Source: Alphaproteobacteria bacterium UBA6149 (lineage in GTDB: Bacteria > Pseudomonadota > Alphaproteobacteria > Rickettsiales > UBA998). Taken from it: DNA of 30,059 nucleotides. Below, one piece after another: positions 6,485 through 15,925 of this stretch; position 1 is the first letter of the stretch, and each line of letters opens with the position of its first letter. Where the stretch lies: positions 1-30,059 of the forward strand of contig DIUV01000052.1 of the NCBI GenBank assembly GCA_002423155.1. Direction: 5' to 3'. Under the pieces are notes generated by a model. It saw only the letters and a list, made by a program, of their open reading frames with translations. It did not search any database and had not been told where the DNA came from. The translations under genes were made by a program, and so were the position numbers.

Positions 6485-9400
6485 ATGCCTAAAGACACCA
6501 CTATAAAATCCATCCTCATCATCGGCGCCGGTCCTATCGTTATTGGTCAAGCTTGCGAGTTTGATTATTCGGGTACGCAAGCTTGTAAGACTTTGCGCTC
6601 AGAAGGTTATCGCATCATTTTAGTGAATTCTAATCCGGCGACGATTATGACCGATCCAAACTTGGCGGATGCAACTTATATTGAGCCGATTACGCCCGAA
6701 TTAGTGGCGAAGATTATTGCGAAAGAACGCCCCGATGCCTTGTTGCCGACTATGGGTGGGCAAACGGCGCTTAATTGTGCGAAGGCTTTGGCGGAAAATG
6801 GGACACTAGAAAAATATGGCGTGCGCTTGATTGGTGCTTCGCTAGAAGCAATTAATAAAGCGGAAGATCGTAATTTATTCAACCAAGCCATGCAAAAAAT
6901 TGGGCTAGAATGTGCGAAAAACGGCATTGCGCATTCACTAGAAGAAGCACGGGAAGTGCTAAAACATGTGGGATTACCGGCGATTATCCGCCCCTCTTTT
7001 ACCATGGGTGGTTCGGGCGGCGGCATTGCTTATAACCGCGAAGAGTTTGAACAAATTATCGCCAGTGGGCTAGATGCGTCCCCCACCAATGAAGTGCTGA
7101 TTGATGAATCCGTGCTGGGGTGGAAAGAATATGAAATGGAAGTGGTGCGCGACAAAGCGGATAATTGCATTATTGTATGTTCGATTGAAAATGTCGATCC
7201 CATGGGCGTGCATACGGGAGATTCCATCACGGTTGCCCCAGCGCTGACCTTGACGGATAAAGAATATCAAATCATGCGCGATGCCTCGATTGCGGTATTG
7301 CGTGAAATTGGCGTGGATACGGGTGGTTCTAACGTGCAGTTCGCGGTTAACCCGGCGGATGGTCGCATGGTGGTGATTGAGATGAATCCGCGCGTGTCGC
7401 GTTCTTCTGCTTTAGCCTCCAAAGCTACAGGCTTCCCGATTGCGAAGGTGGCGGCAAAACTTGCCGTAGGTTATACATTAGACGAGATTTTGAACGATGT
7501 TACCCAAGCAACTCCTGCTTCGTTCGAGCCAACGATTGATTATGTAGTTACCAAAATCCCTCGCTTTACCTTTGAAAAATTCGCTGGCGCCGAACCCTTA
7601 CTTAGCACCGCGATGAAATCCGTCGGGGAAGCCATGGCAATGGGGCGCAATTTTGCGGAAAGTTTGCAAAAAGCTTTATGTTCATTAGAAACGGGTTTGA
7701 CTGGGTTAGATGAAATTCAGGTGGATGATATTCGCTCTGCCTTGTCACTGCCCACGCCAGATAGATTATTAGTCGCCGCACAAGCTTTGCGCCAAGGTTT
7801 AAGCGTAGAAGAAATCCATGAAATCACCAAATATGACCCCTGGTTTTTACGCCAATTAGAAGAAATTGTGCTCACCGAAAATGCTGTGCGCGAGCAAGGC
7901 TTGCCACAAGATTTTGACGGGATTCTCCATTTGAAAAAAATGGGCTTTTCCGATGCACGCCTGGGCAAACTGACCAATCAACCTGCGGCAAAAATTGCCG
8001 AGCTTAGAGATAAACTGGGTGTTCATGCGGTTTACAAGCGGGTGGATACTTGCGCTGGCGAGTTCGCCGCGCTTACGCCTTATATGTATTCTACTTATGA
8101 GCAAGAATGTGAATCCGAACCTACGGATAAAAAGAAAATCATTATTTTAGGTGGCGGCCCCAACCGCATTGGGCAAGGCATCGAGTTTGATTATTGCTGT
8201 GTGCATGCCGCTTATGCGCTATCAGATGCCGGTTATGAAACCATTATGGTCAATTGCAACCCCGAAACGGTTTCTACGGATTATGACACCTCGGATCGGC
8301 TATATTTTGAGCCGTTAACTTCTGAACATGTAATGGAAATTATCCGCAAAGAACAATCTAATGGCTTGGTTCATGGCGTAGTCGTGCAGTTCGGCGGACA
8401 AACTCCGTTGAAACTGGCTGCTTCATTAGAAGCCGCAGGTGTACCCATCATCGGCACCTCGCCAGATTCGATTGACTTGGCAGAAGACCGCGAGCGTTTT
8501 CAGCAATTATTGCATAGTTTAAACTTGAAACAGCCGGAAAATTATATCTGCCATTCGCAATCCGAAGTGTTAGAACGCGCAGGCAGCATGGGCTTTCCTG
8601 TTGTAGTGCGCCCATCTTATGTTTTGGGTGGTCGCGCAATGGCGATTATTCATGATGCGGAAAGCTTAAAAGCTTACACGACTGAACTTTTCGCCCAGTT
8701 TGGCGATGGTCCGATTCTGGTGGATACTTTCTTGCAAGATGCGGTGGAAGTAGATGTGGACGCACTAGCCGACGGAAAAGACGTCTATGTGGCAGGAATT
8801 ATGGAACATATCGAAGAAGCAGGCATCCATTCAGGTGATTCGGCTTGTTCGCTACCGCCTTATTCGCTAGCGCGAAACATGGTGCTGGCAATTCGCGACC
8901 AAACCATCAAACTAGCTAAAGCATTGAATGTAGTAGGCTTGATGAATGTGCAGTTCGCCATCAAGGATGAAGAAATTTTCGTGCTAGAAGTAAACCCCCG
9001 CGCCAGCCGCACAGTGCCTTTTGTGGCAAAAACCATCGGCCTACCCATCGCCAAAATCGCGGCGCGGATTATGGCAGGTGAGTCACTAGCCAGCTTTAAC
9101 CTGCCGCCATCTCCTACCGATAATCCGGATTCCCTAAAACACGTGGCCGTAAAAGAAGCCGTTTTCCCCTTCGCAAGATTCGCCGGGGTGGATGTAGTTT
9201 TAGGCCCAGAAATGAAATCCACCGGTGAAGCCATGGGACTGGATATGGACTTTGCTCATGCCTTCGCCAAAGCCCAAATCGCCGCAGGCAGCACCATTCC
9301 GCTGGCTGGCACAGTGTTTATTTCCGTAAAAGAAAAAGACAAACCAACCGCTGCCATCATCGTTGCCGATTTAATCAAACTAGGATTTTCGGTGATTGCT

Positions 9401-9697
9401 ACGCGTGGCACCAAGAACTATCTGGAACAACAAGGTTTAGAAGTAAAACTAGTAAACAAAGTAAGAGAAGGCCGCCCACATATAGTAGATTTACTAAAAG
9501 ACGGGCAGATTGCACTGGTAATCAACACCACAGAAGGCGCCACCGCCCTCGCCGATTCCTTCAGCATCCGCCGCACCGCCTTGCTTGGCAAAACGCCCTA
9601 TAGCACCACGATTGCAGGTGCTAGGGCATTGGTACAAGCAATGGATGCGATAAAAAACCATGGTGGGTTGGAGGTGAAGGCGTTGCAGGAATATTAG
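6485..9697 (+). CDS. carB: Carbamoyl-phosphate synthase large subunit
   Basis: Makes carbamoyl phosphate from bicarbonate, two ATP and the ammonia supplied by CarA. 1070 aa, close to E. coli CarB (1073). Seen: two homologous halves, each with an N-terminal pre-ATP-grasp region (IIGAGPIVIGQACEFDYSG; GGGPNRIGQGIEFDYC), an ATP-grasp loop (PSFTMGGSGGG; PSYVLGGRAM) and a metal/ATP site (EMNPRVSRSSALASKATG; EVNPRASRTVPFVAKTIG). The C-terminal 130 residues are the MGS-like allosteric domain. All motifs are intact. It is separated from carA by four accessory genes and a palindromic repeat, so its expression either depends on read-through from the carA promoter or on a promoter I could not identify. 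Confidence 0.98.
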   Translation: MPKDTTIKSILIIGAGPIVIGQACEFDYSGTQACKTLRSEGYRIILVNSNPATIMTDPNLADATYIEPITPELVAKIIAKERPDALLPTMGGQTALNCAKALAENGTLEKYGVRLIGASLEAINKAEDRNLFNQAMQKIGLECAKNGIAHSLEEAREVLKHVGLPAIIRPSFTMGGSGGGIAYNREEFEQIIASGLDASPTNEVLIDESVLGWKEYEMEVVRDKADNCIIVCSIENVDPMGVHTGDSITVAPALTLTDKEYQIMRDASIAVLREIGVDTGGSNVQFAVNPADGRMVVIEMNPRVSRSSALASKATGFPIAKVAAKLAVGYTLDEILNDVTQATPASFEPTIDYVVTKIPRFTFEKFAGAEPLLSTAMKSVGEAMAMGRNFAESLQKALCSLETGLTGLDEIQVDDIRSALSLPTPDRLLVAAQALRQGLSVEEIHEITKYDPWFLRQLEEIVLTENAVREQGLPQDFDGILHLKKMGFSDARLGKLTNQPAAKIAELRDKLGVHAVYKRVDTCAGEFAALTPYMYSTYEQECESEPTDKKKIIILGGGPNRIGQGIEFDYCCVHAAYALSDAGYETIMVNCNPETVSTDYDTSDRLYFEPLTSEHVMEIIRKEQSNGLVHGVVVQFGGQTPLKLAASLEAAGVPIIGTSPDSIDLAEDRERFQQLLHSLNLKQPENYICHSQSEVLERAGSMGFPVVVRPSYVLGGRAMAIIHDAESLKAYTTELFAQFGDGPILVDTFLQDAVEVDVDALADGKDVYVAGIMEHIEEAGIHSGDSACSLPPYSLARNMVLAIRDQTIKLAKALNVVGLMNVQFAIKDEEIFVLEVNPRASRTVPFVAKTIGLPIAKIAARIMAGESLASFNLPPSPTDNPDSLKHVAVKEAVFPFARFAGVDVVLGPEMKSTGEAMGLDMDFAHAFAKAQIAAGSTIPLAGTVFISVKEKDKPTAAIIVADLIKLGFSVIATRGTKNYLEQQGLEVKLVNKVREGRPHIVDLLKDGQIALVINTTEGATALADSFSIRRTALLGKTPYSTTIAGARALVQAMDAIKNHGGLEVKALQEY

Positions 9698-9707
9698 GCT
9701 TAAAACG

Positions 9708-9742
9708 CATACAGCGTGGATAAAATGCATCCACGCTGTATG
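9708..9742. terminator. Bidirectional terminator hairpin between convergent genes
   Basis: Perfect 14-bp stem (CATACAGCGTGGAT / ATCCACGCTGTATG) with a 7-base loop, 11 bases after the carB stop and 10 bases before the end of the minus-strand gene. A short U-rich tail follows on the plus strand (GTTCTTTAAT) and GTTTTAA on the minus strand. Confidence 0.8.
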
Positions 9743-9751
9743 GTTCTTTAA

Positions 9752-10216
9752 TTATACCTCGTTTTTTGCCTCGTTTATTTCGCTTAACATCCGCATCCTG
9801 CCCTCGGTTTGGTGCAATAGATTTATGATGTTTGTTATTAAATCATTGTCACTACGTGACTTATAATGAACGCGAAGCCCTTCCATATGATGAATTTTTT
9901 CTCTAATGCGTTTTACGGCAATATTGAATAAAAATTGATTGCTATCACCTGAGTAAAAAATCGCTGGTTTTATTCTAACAACTTCACCACATAGGTTTTG
10001 CGTCAAATTTTCTGACGCAGCACTTACGATGAAATGTTGAGATTCAATCTCAAAAGTTTCAGCCATTCGGCAATACATCCGTCCAAGCAACAGAAACGCA
10101 GCGTCATTCATGCGTGCCTCTGTTGAGTTTTTTACATGCTTTACCAGAAAAAACCCAGCAATCAAAACAACCAAAACGGCAGCAAGTGCAGCTACCAAAT
10201 AAAAATACTCGCTCAT
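9752..10216 (-). CDS. Membrane-anchored hypothetical protein
   Basis: Family not recognised. The frame is open to 10279, but GGAGG lies four bases before the ATG at 10216, so I take that start (154 aa). Residues about 5-26 form one hydrophobic segment (YLVAALAAVLVVLIAGFF), followed by basic residues, so the protein is probably anchored in the inner membrane with a cytoplasmic C-terminal domain. That domain is mixed alpha/beta with a His/Arg-rich helix (REKIHHMEGLRVHYKSR) and a Glu-rich end. It is convergent with carB and divergent from the GNAT gene. Confidence 0.65.
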   Translation of the reverse strand: MSEYFYLVAALAAVLVVLIAGFFLVKHVKNSTEARMNDAAFLLLGRMYCRMAETFEIESQHFIVSAASENLTQNLCGEVVRIKPAIFYSGDSNQFLFNIAVKRIREKIHHMEGLRVHYKSRSDNDLITNIINLLHQTEGRMRMLSEINEAKNEV

Positions 10217-10281
10217 AAAACCTCCAAAGGGTAAGAGCCAAAGAACCTTGGTTTTTTCCATATCTAAACCAAAGCTCAAAA

Positions 10282-10327
10282 AAAGGATTATATCCTTTAC
10301 TTTAAATTCTATCCTGAATTAAAGTAA
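10282..10327. other. Two small inverted repeats upstream of divergent genes
   Basis: AAAGGAT-tat-ATCCTTT (10282-10298) is followed at once by TTACTTTAAATTC / GAATTAAAGTAA (10297-10327, one bulged base). They lie in the 258-base gap between the minus-strand membrane gene and the GNAT gene. They could be an operator pair or an RNA hairpin; nothing else in the gap was identifiable. Confidence 0.35.
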
Positions 10328-10474
10328 GAACACCACAATATTAATAATTTTTAATAAATAGTCAAGGATTTTAATTGTCAGCAGACTTTATCTTGCTGTT
10401 CGCAAATTTTAGATAAACTAATGGGCAAAAGCCCATAGTTGACCATATAAGTTATTCTTGTTACATATAATAAA

Positions 10475-10990
10475 ATGAAAATCACTGTCCGCAATTTCCG
10501 AAAAAAAGATTCCATTCATGTACAAAACATGATGAATAAATTGGCGAATTTTCATGGTGACACGATTAAAACCACTCCTAAAGATTTTGCTAAATATTGC
10601 TTGGGAGCAAAAAAATTAGCCCATTGTCGGTTGGCATGGCATAAAAAAGAGCCCGTTGGTTTTATAATAAGCTATTCTTTCATAAATTTTGTTCGCGGCT
10701 TTACTTGTCAACATATAGATTTAATTTTTGTAGAAGATAAATTTCGCCGACAAAATGTTGGCAAAGCCCTCATTCAAGCTGTTGCATTAGATGCAGTTGC
10801 AGTAGGTCATCAGCGCCTTAGTGTGGCAGCGCAGACGAGTAATATCGGGGCAAATAAATTTTATCAAAAACTTGGGTTTTCAACGAAAACTAGCACTTCA
10901 GTTAATTACAATGTACAAGATGATAAATTGCTTCTTCTTTCAGAGCTTGAAAATACTATTGAAGACGCCATAGCTTGGGCAAGGAAATAA
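10475..10990 (+). CDS. GNAT family N-acetyltransferase
   Basis: Transfers an acetyl group from acetyl-CoA to an amine; substrate unknown. 171 aa. Seen: GNAT motif A as a beta strand then an acetyl-CoA loop (IDLIFVEDKFRRQNVGKAL, about residues 82-100), and motif B near the end (NIGANKFYQKLGF). The pyrophosphate-binding loop R-R-Q-N-V-G-K-A matches the R/Q-x-x-G-x-G/A consensus. It is four bases upstream of yejB and probably cotranscribed with it, but nothing links the two functions. Confidence 0.9.
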   Translation: MKITVRNFRKKDSIHVQNMMNKLANFHGDTIKTTPKDFAKYCLGAKKLAHCRLAWHKKEPVGFIISYSFINFVRGFTCQHIDLIFVEDKFRRQNVGKALIQAVALDAVAVGHQRLSVAAQTSNIGANKFYQKLGFSTKTSTSVNYNVQDDKLLLLSELENTIEDAIAWARK

Positions 10991-10994
10991 CCAC

Positions 10995-12107
10995 ATGGCA
11001 ACCTACCTCCTCCGTCGCATCCTATTAATGATACCCACCTTATTCGGGATATTATTGCTCAATTTCGTCATCGTCCAAGCGGCACCTGGCGGCCCCGTAG
11101 ATCAAATTATTTTTCGCTTGAATAATCCCGGATTAACTGGGGGAGCGGTCGGGCGTTTCTCGGGCGCAGGGGCGAATGAAAGCAGTGCCGCGAGCGCGTC
11201 TTTACAAGCCAGTTTACAAACGCAAACCAATCGTTCCACCCGCGGATTAGACGAGGAGTTTATCAAAAGCTTAAAAAAATTCTACGGTTTCGACAAACCC
11301 GCGCCCGAACGCTTCTGGATTATGATAAAATCTTATTTGCGCTTTGATTTTGGCGAAAGTTTTTTTCGCAGCGAGCCCGTGTGGAAATTAATTGTTGAAA
11401 AACTCCCGATTTCTATTTCGCTCGGGCTGTGGAGCACCCTGCTTGCCTATTTAATTTCCATTCCTTTGGGCATTCGCAAAGCGGTAAAAGACGGCTCTAA
11501 TTTTGATAGCTGGACCAGTTGGGCGATTATTATTGGCTATGCCATTCCCAGCTTCTTATTCGCTATTTTACTGATTATCTTATTTGCTGGCGGAAGTTAC
11601 TTCCAATGGTTTCCCTTACGCGGATTAGTTTCTGATAATTGGGATAGTTTAAGCACTATGGGCAAAATAAAAGATTACCTCTGGCACATCGCCCTACCCA
11701 GCTTTGCCCTAATCATCAGCGGCTTTGCCAGCCTGACTATGCTCACCAAAAACTCCTTCCTCGATGAAATCCGCAAAGCCTATACCCTAACTGCTCGCGC
11801 CAAGGGCTTAAGCGAAAACCGTATTTTATACGGGCATATTTTCCGCAACGCCATGCTGATTGTCATCTCGGGTTTTCCCTCTGCGCTCATAAAAATATTA
11901 TTCACCAGCTCATTATTAATCGAAGTAATTTTCTCGCTCAATGGTCTAGGCATGCTCGGCTTTGAAGCGGCCATTAACCGCGACTATCCTGTGATGTTTG
12001 GAACATTATATATTTTTACACTGATTGGATTATTTACTAGTTTACTAGGTGATGTGTTATATGTTTTGATTGATCCGCGGATTGATTTTAGTCGGCGAGA
12101 GATTTAG
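10995..12107 (+). CDS. yejB: Oligopeptide/microcin C-type ABC transporter permease (YejB-like)
   Basis: Inner-membrane permease of the Yej/dipeptide-type ABC importer, which takes up peptides. 370 aa. Seen: the N-terminal start MATYLLRRILLMIPTLFGI typical of DppB/YejB, a long periplasmic insertion rich in Gly/Ala/Ser (about 50-90) as in YejB, five or six further membrane segments, and the EAA-like loop (ARAKGLSENRILYGHIFRNA) that contacts the ATPase. YejA, YejE and YejF partners are absent from the window; the next gene points the other way. The permease is therefore isolated here, and its partners must lie elsewhere if the importer works. Confidence 0.92.
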   Translation: MATYLLRRILLMIPTLFGILLLNFVIVQAAPGGPVDQIIFRLNNPGLTGGAVGRFSGAGANESSAASASLQASLQTQTNRSTRGLDEEFIKSLKKFYGFDKPAPERFWIMIKSYLRFDFGESFFRSEPVWKLIVEKLPISISLGLWSTLLAYLISIPLGIRKAVKDGSNFDSWTSWAIIIGYAIPSFLFAILLIILFAGGSYFQWFPLRGLVSDNWDSLSTMGKIKDYLWHIALPSFALIISGFASLTMLTKNSFLDEIRKAYTLTARAKGLSENRILYGHIFRNAMLIVISGFPSALIKILFTSSLLIEVIFSLNGLGMLGFEAAINRDYPVMFGTLYIFTLIGLFTSLLGDVLYVLIDPRIDFSRREI

Positions 12108-12115
12108 ATAATTAA

Positions 12116-12192
12116 GTGAGAAAAAGGGTTGAGTGTTGTATATTAATCAAATATACAATGGAAGGAAGCTGCTCAATGCCTTATTCACTCAC
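12116..12192. other. Potentially structured 3' region between yejB and priA
   Basis: Nested complementary segments can fold into one branched hairpin: GTGAG (12116-12120) with CTCAC (12188-12192), AGGGTTGAG with CTCAATGCCT, and an inner GTATATT / AATATAC stem (12138-12156). No coding frame is supported here. It lies between the ends of two convergent genes and may be a 3' UTR structure or terminator, though no clear T-run follows. Confidence 0.4.
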
Positions 12193-12275
12193 CTAAAATG
12201 AGTCTAACCAATTTATTTGGGCGACAATAATCGCACACATCTTATGAGTGGGGGCATCTTTTTATGCCAAAAAAC

Positions 12276-14252
12276 CTACATAAAACTATAAGGATCCACA
12301 TCCAACTTAATGCGCACATTGCGTGACACCGCTGCTTGTTTTAACCATTGCCCGACTAAATTTTGTATATTTACCTGTTTTTCTGCCTTTAATAGCAAAC
12401 GATAGCGATATTTTCCGCGTAAGCGGGATAAGGCGGCAGGTGCGGGCCCCAGAACGGAAACTTCATTCATGCGCGGCGCACAAGCAGCGAGTTTGCGCGC
12501 CATTGCTAATGCTTCTATTTCACTTTTTGCTTCAATCAATAATGATACCAACCTGCCGAAGGGGGGCATCAGGCTTTCTTTGCGGGCATCTCGCTCTAGT
12601 TCCAGCAATTTCTTTCCATCGCCCAATAATAATGCCTGCATTACTGAGTGCTCAGGTTGCCAAGTTTGGATTAATACGGTTCCCTTATCCGCCTCGCGCC
12701 CTGCTCTTCCTGCAACTTGATGCAACATTTGCCAAGTGCGTTCTGCTGCACGAGGGTCCCCGCCTTGCAAGCCCATATCGGCATCAATCACACCCACCAA
12801 AGTTAACAACGGAAAATGATGTCCTTTAGCTAACATTTGCGTGCCGATAATTATGTCAACCGCACCAGCAATTATCTGGTCAATTGCAACCTCCAGCTCT
12901 GCACGTGTGGCGGCGTGGTCACTAGTTAGGGTGAGCACTCGTGCATTCGGGAAAATCGCCCCCACTTCTTCTGCCAGCCGCTCGACCCCCGGACCGCAGG
13001 CAGCAAAGCAATTTTCTTTGCCACAGGACGGGCATGCAGGGGGCACTTTTTCAGTGTGCCCACAATGATGACAACAAAGCTGGTGTTTTCCATGCAGCAC
13101 CAACCACGCGCTACAATCCACGCAGGCGAAGCGGTAACCACAAGTGCGGCATAATAATAAGGGCGCATAGCCTCGGCGATTAAGAAATAAAACCGCCTGC
13201 TTGCCCTGCTCCAAATTTTGTTGCAACGCTTGGCAGAGGCCTGCCGACACCCAATTAGTTGCCGATAATTTTTCTTTGCGCATATCCACCAGTTTAATCT
13301 CGGGCAGCTCTGCCACCCCAAAGCGCGAGTCTAGTTGCAAGTGCAGATATTTTCCCGTGCGCACATTTTCCAAAGTTTCTAACGCTGGCGTAGCGGAAGC
13401 GAGAATTACGGGAATATTTTCACTGCGCGCACGCACCACGGCCATATCGCGCGCATGGTAGGGCACTCCGTCTTCTTGCTTATACGAGGCTTCGTGCTCC
13501 TCATCCACCACTAACAGCCCGAGATTTTTAAAGGGCAAAAATAATGCCGAACGCGCACCCACACTTATGCGTGCCTCGCCATTGATAATACTGCGCCAAT
13601 TTTTTTTGCGCTGAGCAGCAGTCAAACCCGAATGCCAAACAGTCACCAATTCGCCAAAGCGTGCCTCACAGCGTTTTACCCATTGCAGGCTTAAAGAAAT
13701 TTCGGGTAACAACACCAGCACTTGTTGATTTTGCGCCAAAGCCACTTCCATTGCTTCAAAATATGTTTCCGTCTTGCCTGACCCCGTTACCCCCTCAAGC
13801 AAACTCGGCCGAAACCCTTTGCCAATTTGCGAAACTAGTTCCGCCGCAATTTCGGCTTGCTGGGGATTTAGTTTTGGCTTACTCGCTGGGGCAAATTCTA
13901 TTGATGGAACAGTTTTAGGAATTCGTTTCGGAAGCGGAATGGCATCTGGGGCACTAAGCGCCATTTTTAAAATTAGCCCTTCAGCGACACAATGATACCA
14001 AGCCACCCAAGATATAAACTCGCGCATCACTTTAGATATTGGTGGTAAGTGGCTATAATATTCTAATATTGGGCGAATTTTTTCCAGCGGCAATCCCGAT
14101 TTCCCCGCGCCCCAAACCACCCCAATAGCTTCCGATTTACCAAAAGGCACCCGCACAAGGGCTCCTTCGGGGATTTCCAAACCATCAGGAACTAGATAAT
14201 CAAATCCGTGGGTGAGATTTACGGGGAGTAATATTTCAAGAATTTTTTGCAT
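12276..14252 (-). CDS. priA: Primosomal protein N' (replication restart helicase)
   Basis: Superfamily 2 DNA helicase that reloads the replisome at collapsed forks. The frame is open to 14348, but alignment with the family places the start at Met 14252 (MQKILEILLPVNL), giving 658 aa. Seen: N-terminal fork-binding domain (GFDYLVP; GALVRVPFG), Walker A GVTGSGKTET (Lys160), DEEH box, then eight Cys in the zinc-binding region (CRTCGYRFACVDC...CHHCG...CPSCG), and helicase motif VI (QVAGRAGR). All catalytic parts look intact. Its 5' end overlaps the upstream small gene by 17 bases. Confidence 0.97.
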   Translation of the reverse strand: MQKILEILLPVNLTHGFDYLVPDGLEIPEGALVRVPFGKSEAIGVVWGAGKSGLPLEKIRPILEYYSHLPPISKVMREFISWVAWYHCVAEGLILKMALSAPDAIPLPKRIPKTVPSIEFAPASKPKLNPQQAEIAAELVSQIGKGFRPSLLEGVTGSGKTETYFEAMEVALAQNQQVLVLLPEISLSLQWVKRCEARFGELVTVWHSGLTAAQRKKNWRSIINGEARISVGARSALFLPFKNLGLLVVDEEHEASYKQEDGVPYHARDMAVVRARSENIPVILASATPALETLENVRTGKYLHLQLDSRFGVAELPEIKLVDMRKEKLSATNWVSAGLCQALQQNLEQGKQAVLFLNRRGYAPLLLCRTCGYRFACVDCSAWLVLHGKHQLCCHHCGHTEKVPPACPSCGKENCFAACGPGVERLAEEVGAIFPNARVLTLTSDHAATRAELEVAIDQIIAGAVDIIIGTQMLAKGHHFPLLTLVGVIDADMGLQGGDPRAAERTWQMLHQVAGRAGREADKGTVLIQTWQPEHSVMQALLLGDGKKLLELERDARKESLMPPFGRLVSLLIEAKSEIEALAMARKLAACAPRMNEVSVLGPAPAALSRLRGKYRYRLLLKAEKQVNIQNLVGQWLKQAAVSRNVRIKLDVDPYSFM

Positions 14253-14442
14253 GAAGATTTTTAGTTTGAGAACAGCAAATTTCTTGAATAAGGTCGTCCA
14301 GAAAGGAATCAGGCAAAAACTCGCCTCGCTCTGCCTCAAATAATCCACGCAAAAGCGACTGGTACACCAGCATTTTTTCTATATCAGCACCACTAAAATC
14401 TTGCACGAAACCACCTAATGGCTGGTTGATTATACCTGCCAT
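14236..14442 (-). CDS. Small hypothetical protein upstream of priA
   Basis: 68 aa, family not recognised. The frame overlaps the priA start by 17 bases and runs in the same direction, so translational coupling is plausible. It has a mostly helical, acidic middle (GLFEAERGEFLPDSFLDDLIQEI). No strong ribosome site precedes its ATG. The overlap and acidic composition favour a real gene, but a chance frame cannot be ruled out. Confidence 0.5.
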   Translation of the reverse strand: MAGIINQPLGGFVQDFSGADIEKMLVYQSLLRGLFEAERGEFLPDSFLDDLIQEICCSQTKNLHAKNS

Positions 14443-14454
14443 TGTGCTTATAAT
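14426..14454 (+). promoter_or_regulatory. Predicted sigma-70 promoter for transaldolase gene
   Basis: TTGATT (14426-14431), 17-bp spacer, TATAAT (14449-14454). A start near 14461 would give a leader of about 30 bases before talC. The -35 lies inside the first codons of the divergent small gene upstream of priA. Confidence 0.7.
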
Positions 14455-14491
14455 CCACGAGTTGTCAACAAATCCCTAAGAAAGAAAAAGA

Positions 14492-15145
14492 ATGAAATTT
14501 TTTATCGATACTGCGAATATTGAAGAAATAAAAGAACTTGCCAGCACAGGTCTGGTGGATGGAGTTACTACGAATCCTTCGATTATCGCCAAATCGGGGC
14601 GGAATTTTTTGGAAGTAATTGCCGAGATTTGCGCAATTGTACCCGGCCCCGTAAGTGCCGAAGTAGCCGCCAATGATTTTGCCGGCATGAAAGCCGAGGG
14701 CGATCATTTAAGCAAAATTGCTAAAAATGTTACTATTAAATTACCTATGACTTGGGATGGTTTAAAAGCCTGTCGTTATTTTTCCGAAAAAGGCATTCAA
14801 ACTAACGTTACTTTATGTTTCTCCGCTGCCCAAGCCCTGCTGGCTGCCAAAGCCGGGGCTAGCTTTGTTTCGCCCTTTGTTGGTCGATTGGATGATATTG
14901 GACAAGACGGACTGAACTTAATTGAAGAAATATGTCTGGTTTATAGCCAATATGATTTTGATACCGAAGTATTGGTTGCCTCGGTACGCCACCCGATTCA
15001 CGTGGTGGAATCTGCTAAAATGGGGGCGCATGTGGCTACTTTGCCGGTTAGTGTGATGAAACAATTAATCCAACATCCCTTGACCGACAAAGGCTTGGCG
15101 CAATTTAACCAAGATTGGGCGCAATCTGGGCAGAAAATCTTGTAA
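14492..15145 (+). CDS. Transaldolase, small TalC/fructose-6-phosphate aldolase type
   Basis: Moves a dihydroxyacetone unit between sugar phosphates in the non-oxidative pentose phosphate pathway. 217 aa, the length of the short (subfamily 3/TalC) class. Seen: MKFFIDTANIEEI start, GVTTNPSIIAKSG, the Schiff-base lysine in NVTIKLPMT (Lys83), NVTLCFSAAQALLAAKAGA, and VSPFVGRLDDIG. The stop is two bases before the next ATG, so it forms an operon with the DUF484 gene, an order often seen in alphaproteobacteria next to priA. Sequence alone does not separate transaldolase from fructose-6-phosphate aldolase activity. Confidence 0.94.
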   Translation: MKFFIDTANIEEIKELASTGLVDGVTTNPSIIAKSGRNFLEVIAEICAIVPGPVSAEVAANDFAGMKAEGDHLSKIAKNVTIKLPMTWDGLKACRYFSEKGIQTNVTLCFSAAQALLAAKAGASFVSPFVGRLDDIGQDGLNLIEEICLVYSQYDFDTEVLVASVRHPIHVVESAKMGAHVATLPVSVMKQLIQHPLTDKGLAQFNQDWAQSGQKIL

Positions 15146-15147
15146 TC

Positions 15148-15888
15148 ATGCCCACACAGGAAAAAATTTCCCCCATCACCGAAATCGCGGTGCGTCAATA
15201 TTTAGAGGCGCACCCGAATTTCTTTGTTAAACATCCCGATTTACTAGAAAGAATTGCGTCGCCGCGACAAGATTTGGGAAGTAACGTGGCGGATTTTCAG
15301 CATTTTGCCATTCGTAGGTTACAAGAAAAAATCACCGATGTGCGCGGACGTTACGACGAACTGATTTCTTCTGCCCGTGACAATAGCTCCACCCAGCAAC
15401 AAGTGCATCGCGCTATTTTAGGGCTGATTAAGGCGCGGAGTTTAGAGGATTTGCTCGAAGCCATCACCGTGGATCTCTCCGCCCTGTTCGCGGTGGATGT
15501 GGTGCGCTTAGCGGTAGAATCCGAATCCGCCGAAATTTATGGTCCGAATTTCCCTGAGGAGCATTATTCCGGCATCGTCTTCATCCCCGAAGGCGTGGTG
15601 GAAGCCCTGATTGGCGCCAATAATGAAATCATCCTCTATGAAGACGCCAGCCCCCTACTCGCCTGCGGACTGGGCGAAATCTTCCCCGACTGCGCCTGGC
15701 TCGCCCAATCCGTCGCCCTGCTTTCTATAAATTTACGCGAAACTAAGCGCAGCGCCCTGCTAGCTTTTGGTGTGCGCGAAATGGGGCGCTTTCATTCAGG
15801 GCAAGGGGTGGAGTTATTACAGTTCTTAGCGCAGGTGATTGAGGAACGGCTAGATAATTTTTTGCAGTTGGATGATTATAATTTGTGA
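15148..15888 (+). CDS. DUF484 family protein
   Basis: 246 aa, using ATG 15148 (MPTQEKISPITE), which matches the family start better than the upstream in-frame codon at 15115. Seen: the typical opening (VRQYLEAHPNFFVKHPDLLERI), a coiled region (about 50-75), and a GAF-like C-terminal domain (about 90-230). DUF484 proteins are usually found beside xerC and fsa/priA; the molecular role is not established. Here xerC does not follow: the next gene is a minus-strand CCDC90 gene, so the usual neighbourhood is broken at this point. Confidence 0.9.
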   Translation: MPTQEKISPITEIAVRQYLEAHPNFFVKHPDLLERIASPRQDLGSNVADFQHFAIRRLQEKITDVRGRYDELISSARDNSSTQQQVHRAILGLIKARSLEDLLEAITVDLSALFAVDVVRLAVESESAEIYGPNFPEEHYSGIVFIPEGVVEALIGANNEIILYEDASPLLACGLGEIFPDCAWLAQSVALLSINLRETKRSALLAFGVREMGRFHSGQGVELLQFLAQVIEERLDNFLQLDDYNL

Positions 15889-15925
15889 GCGGATTAAGCC
15901 CCAATGATAATGGCTTATTAGAGGG

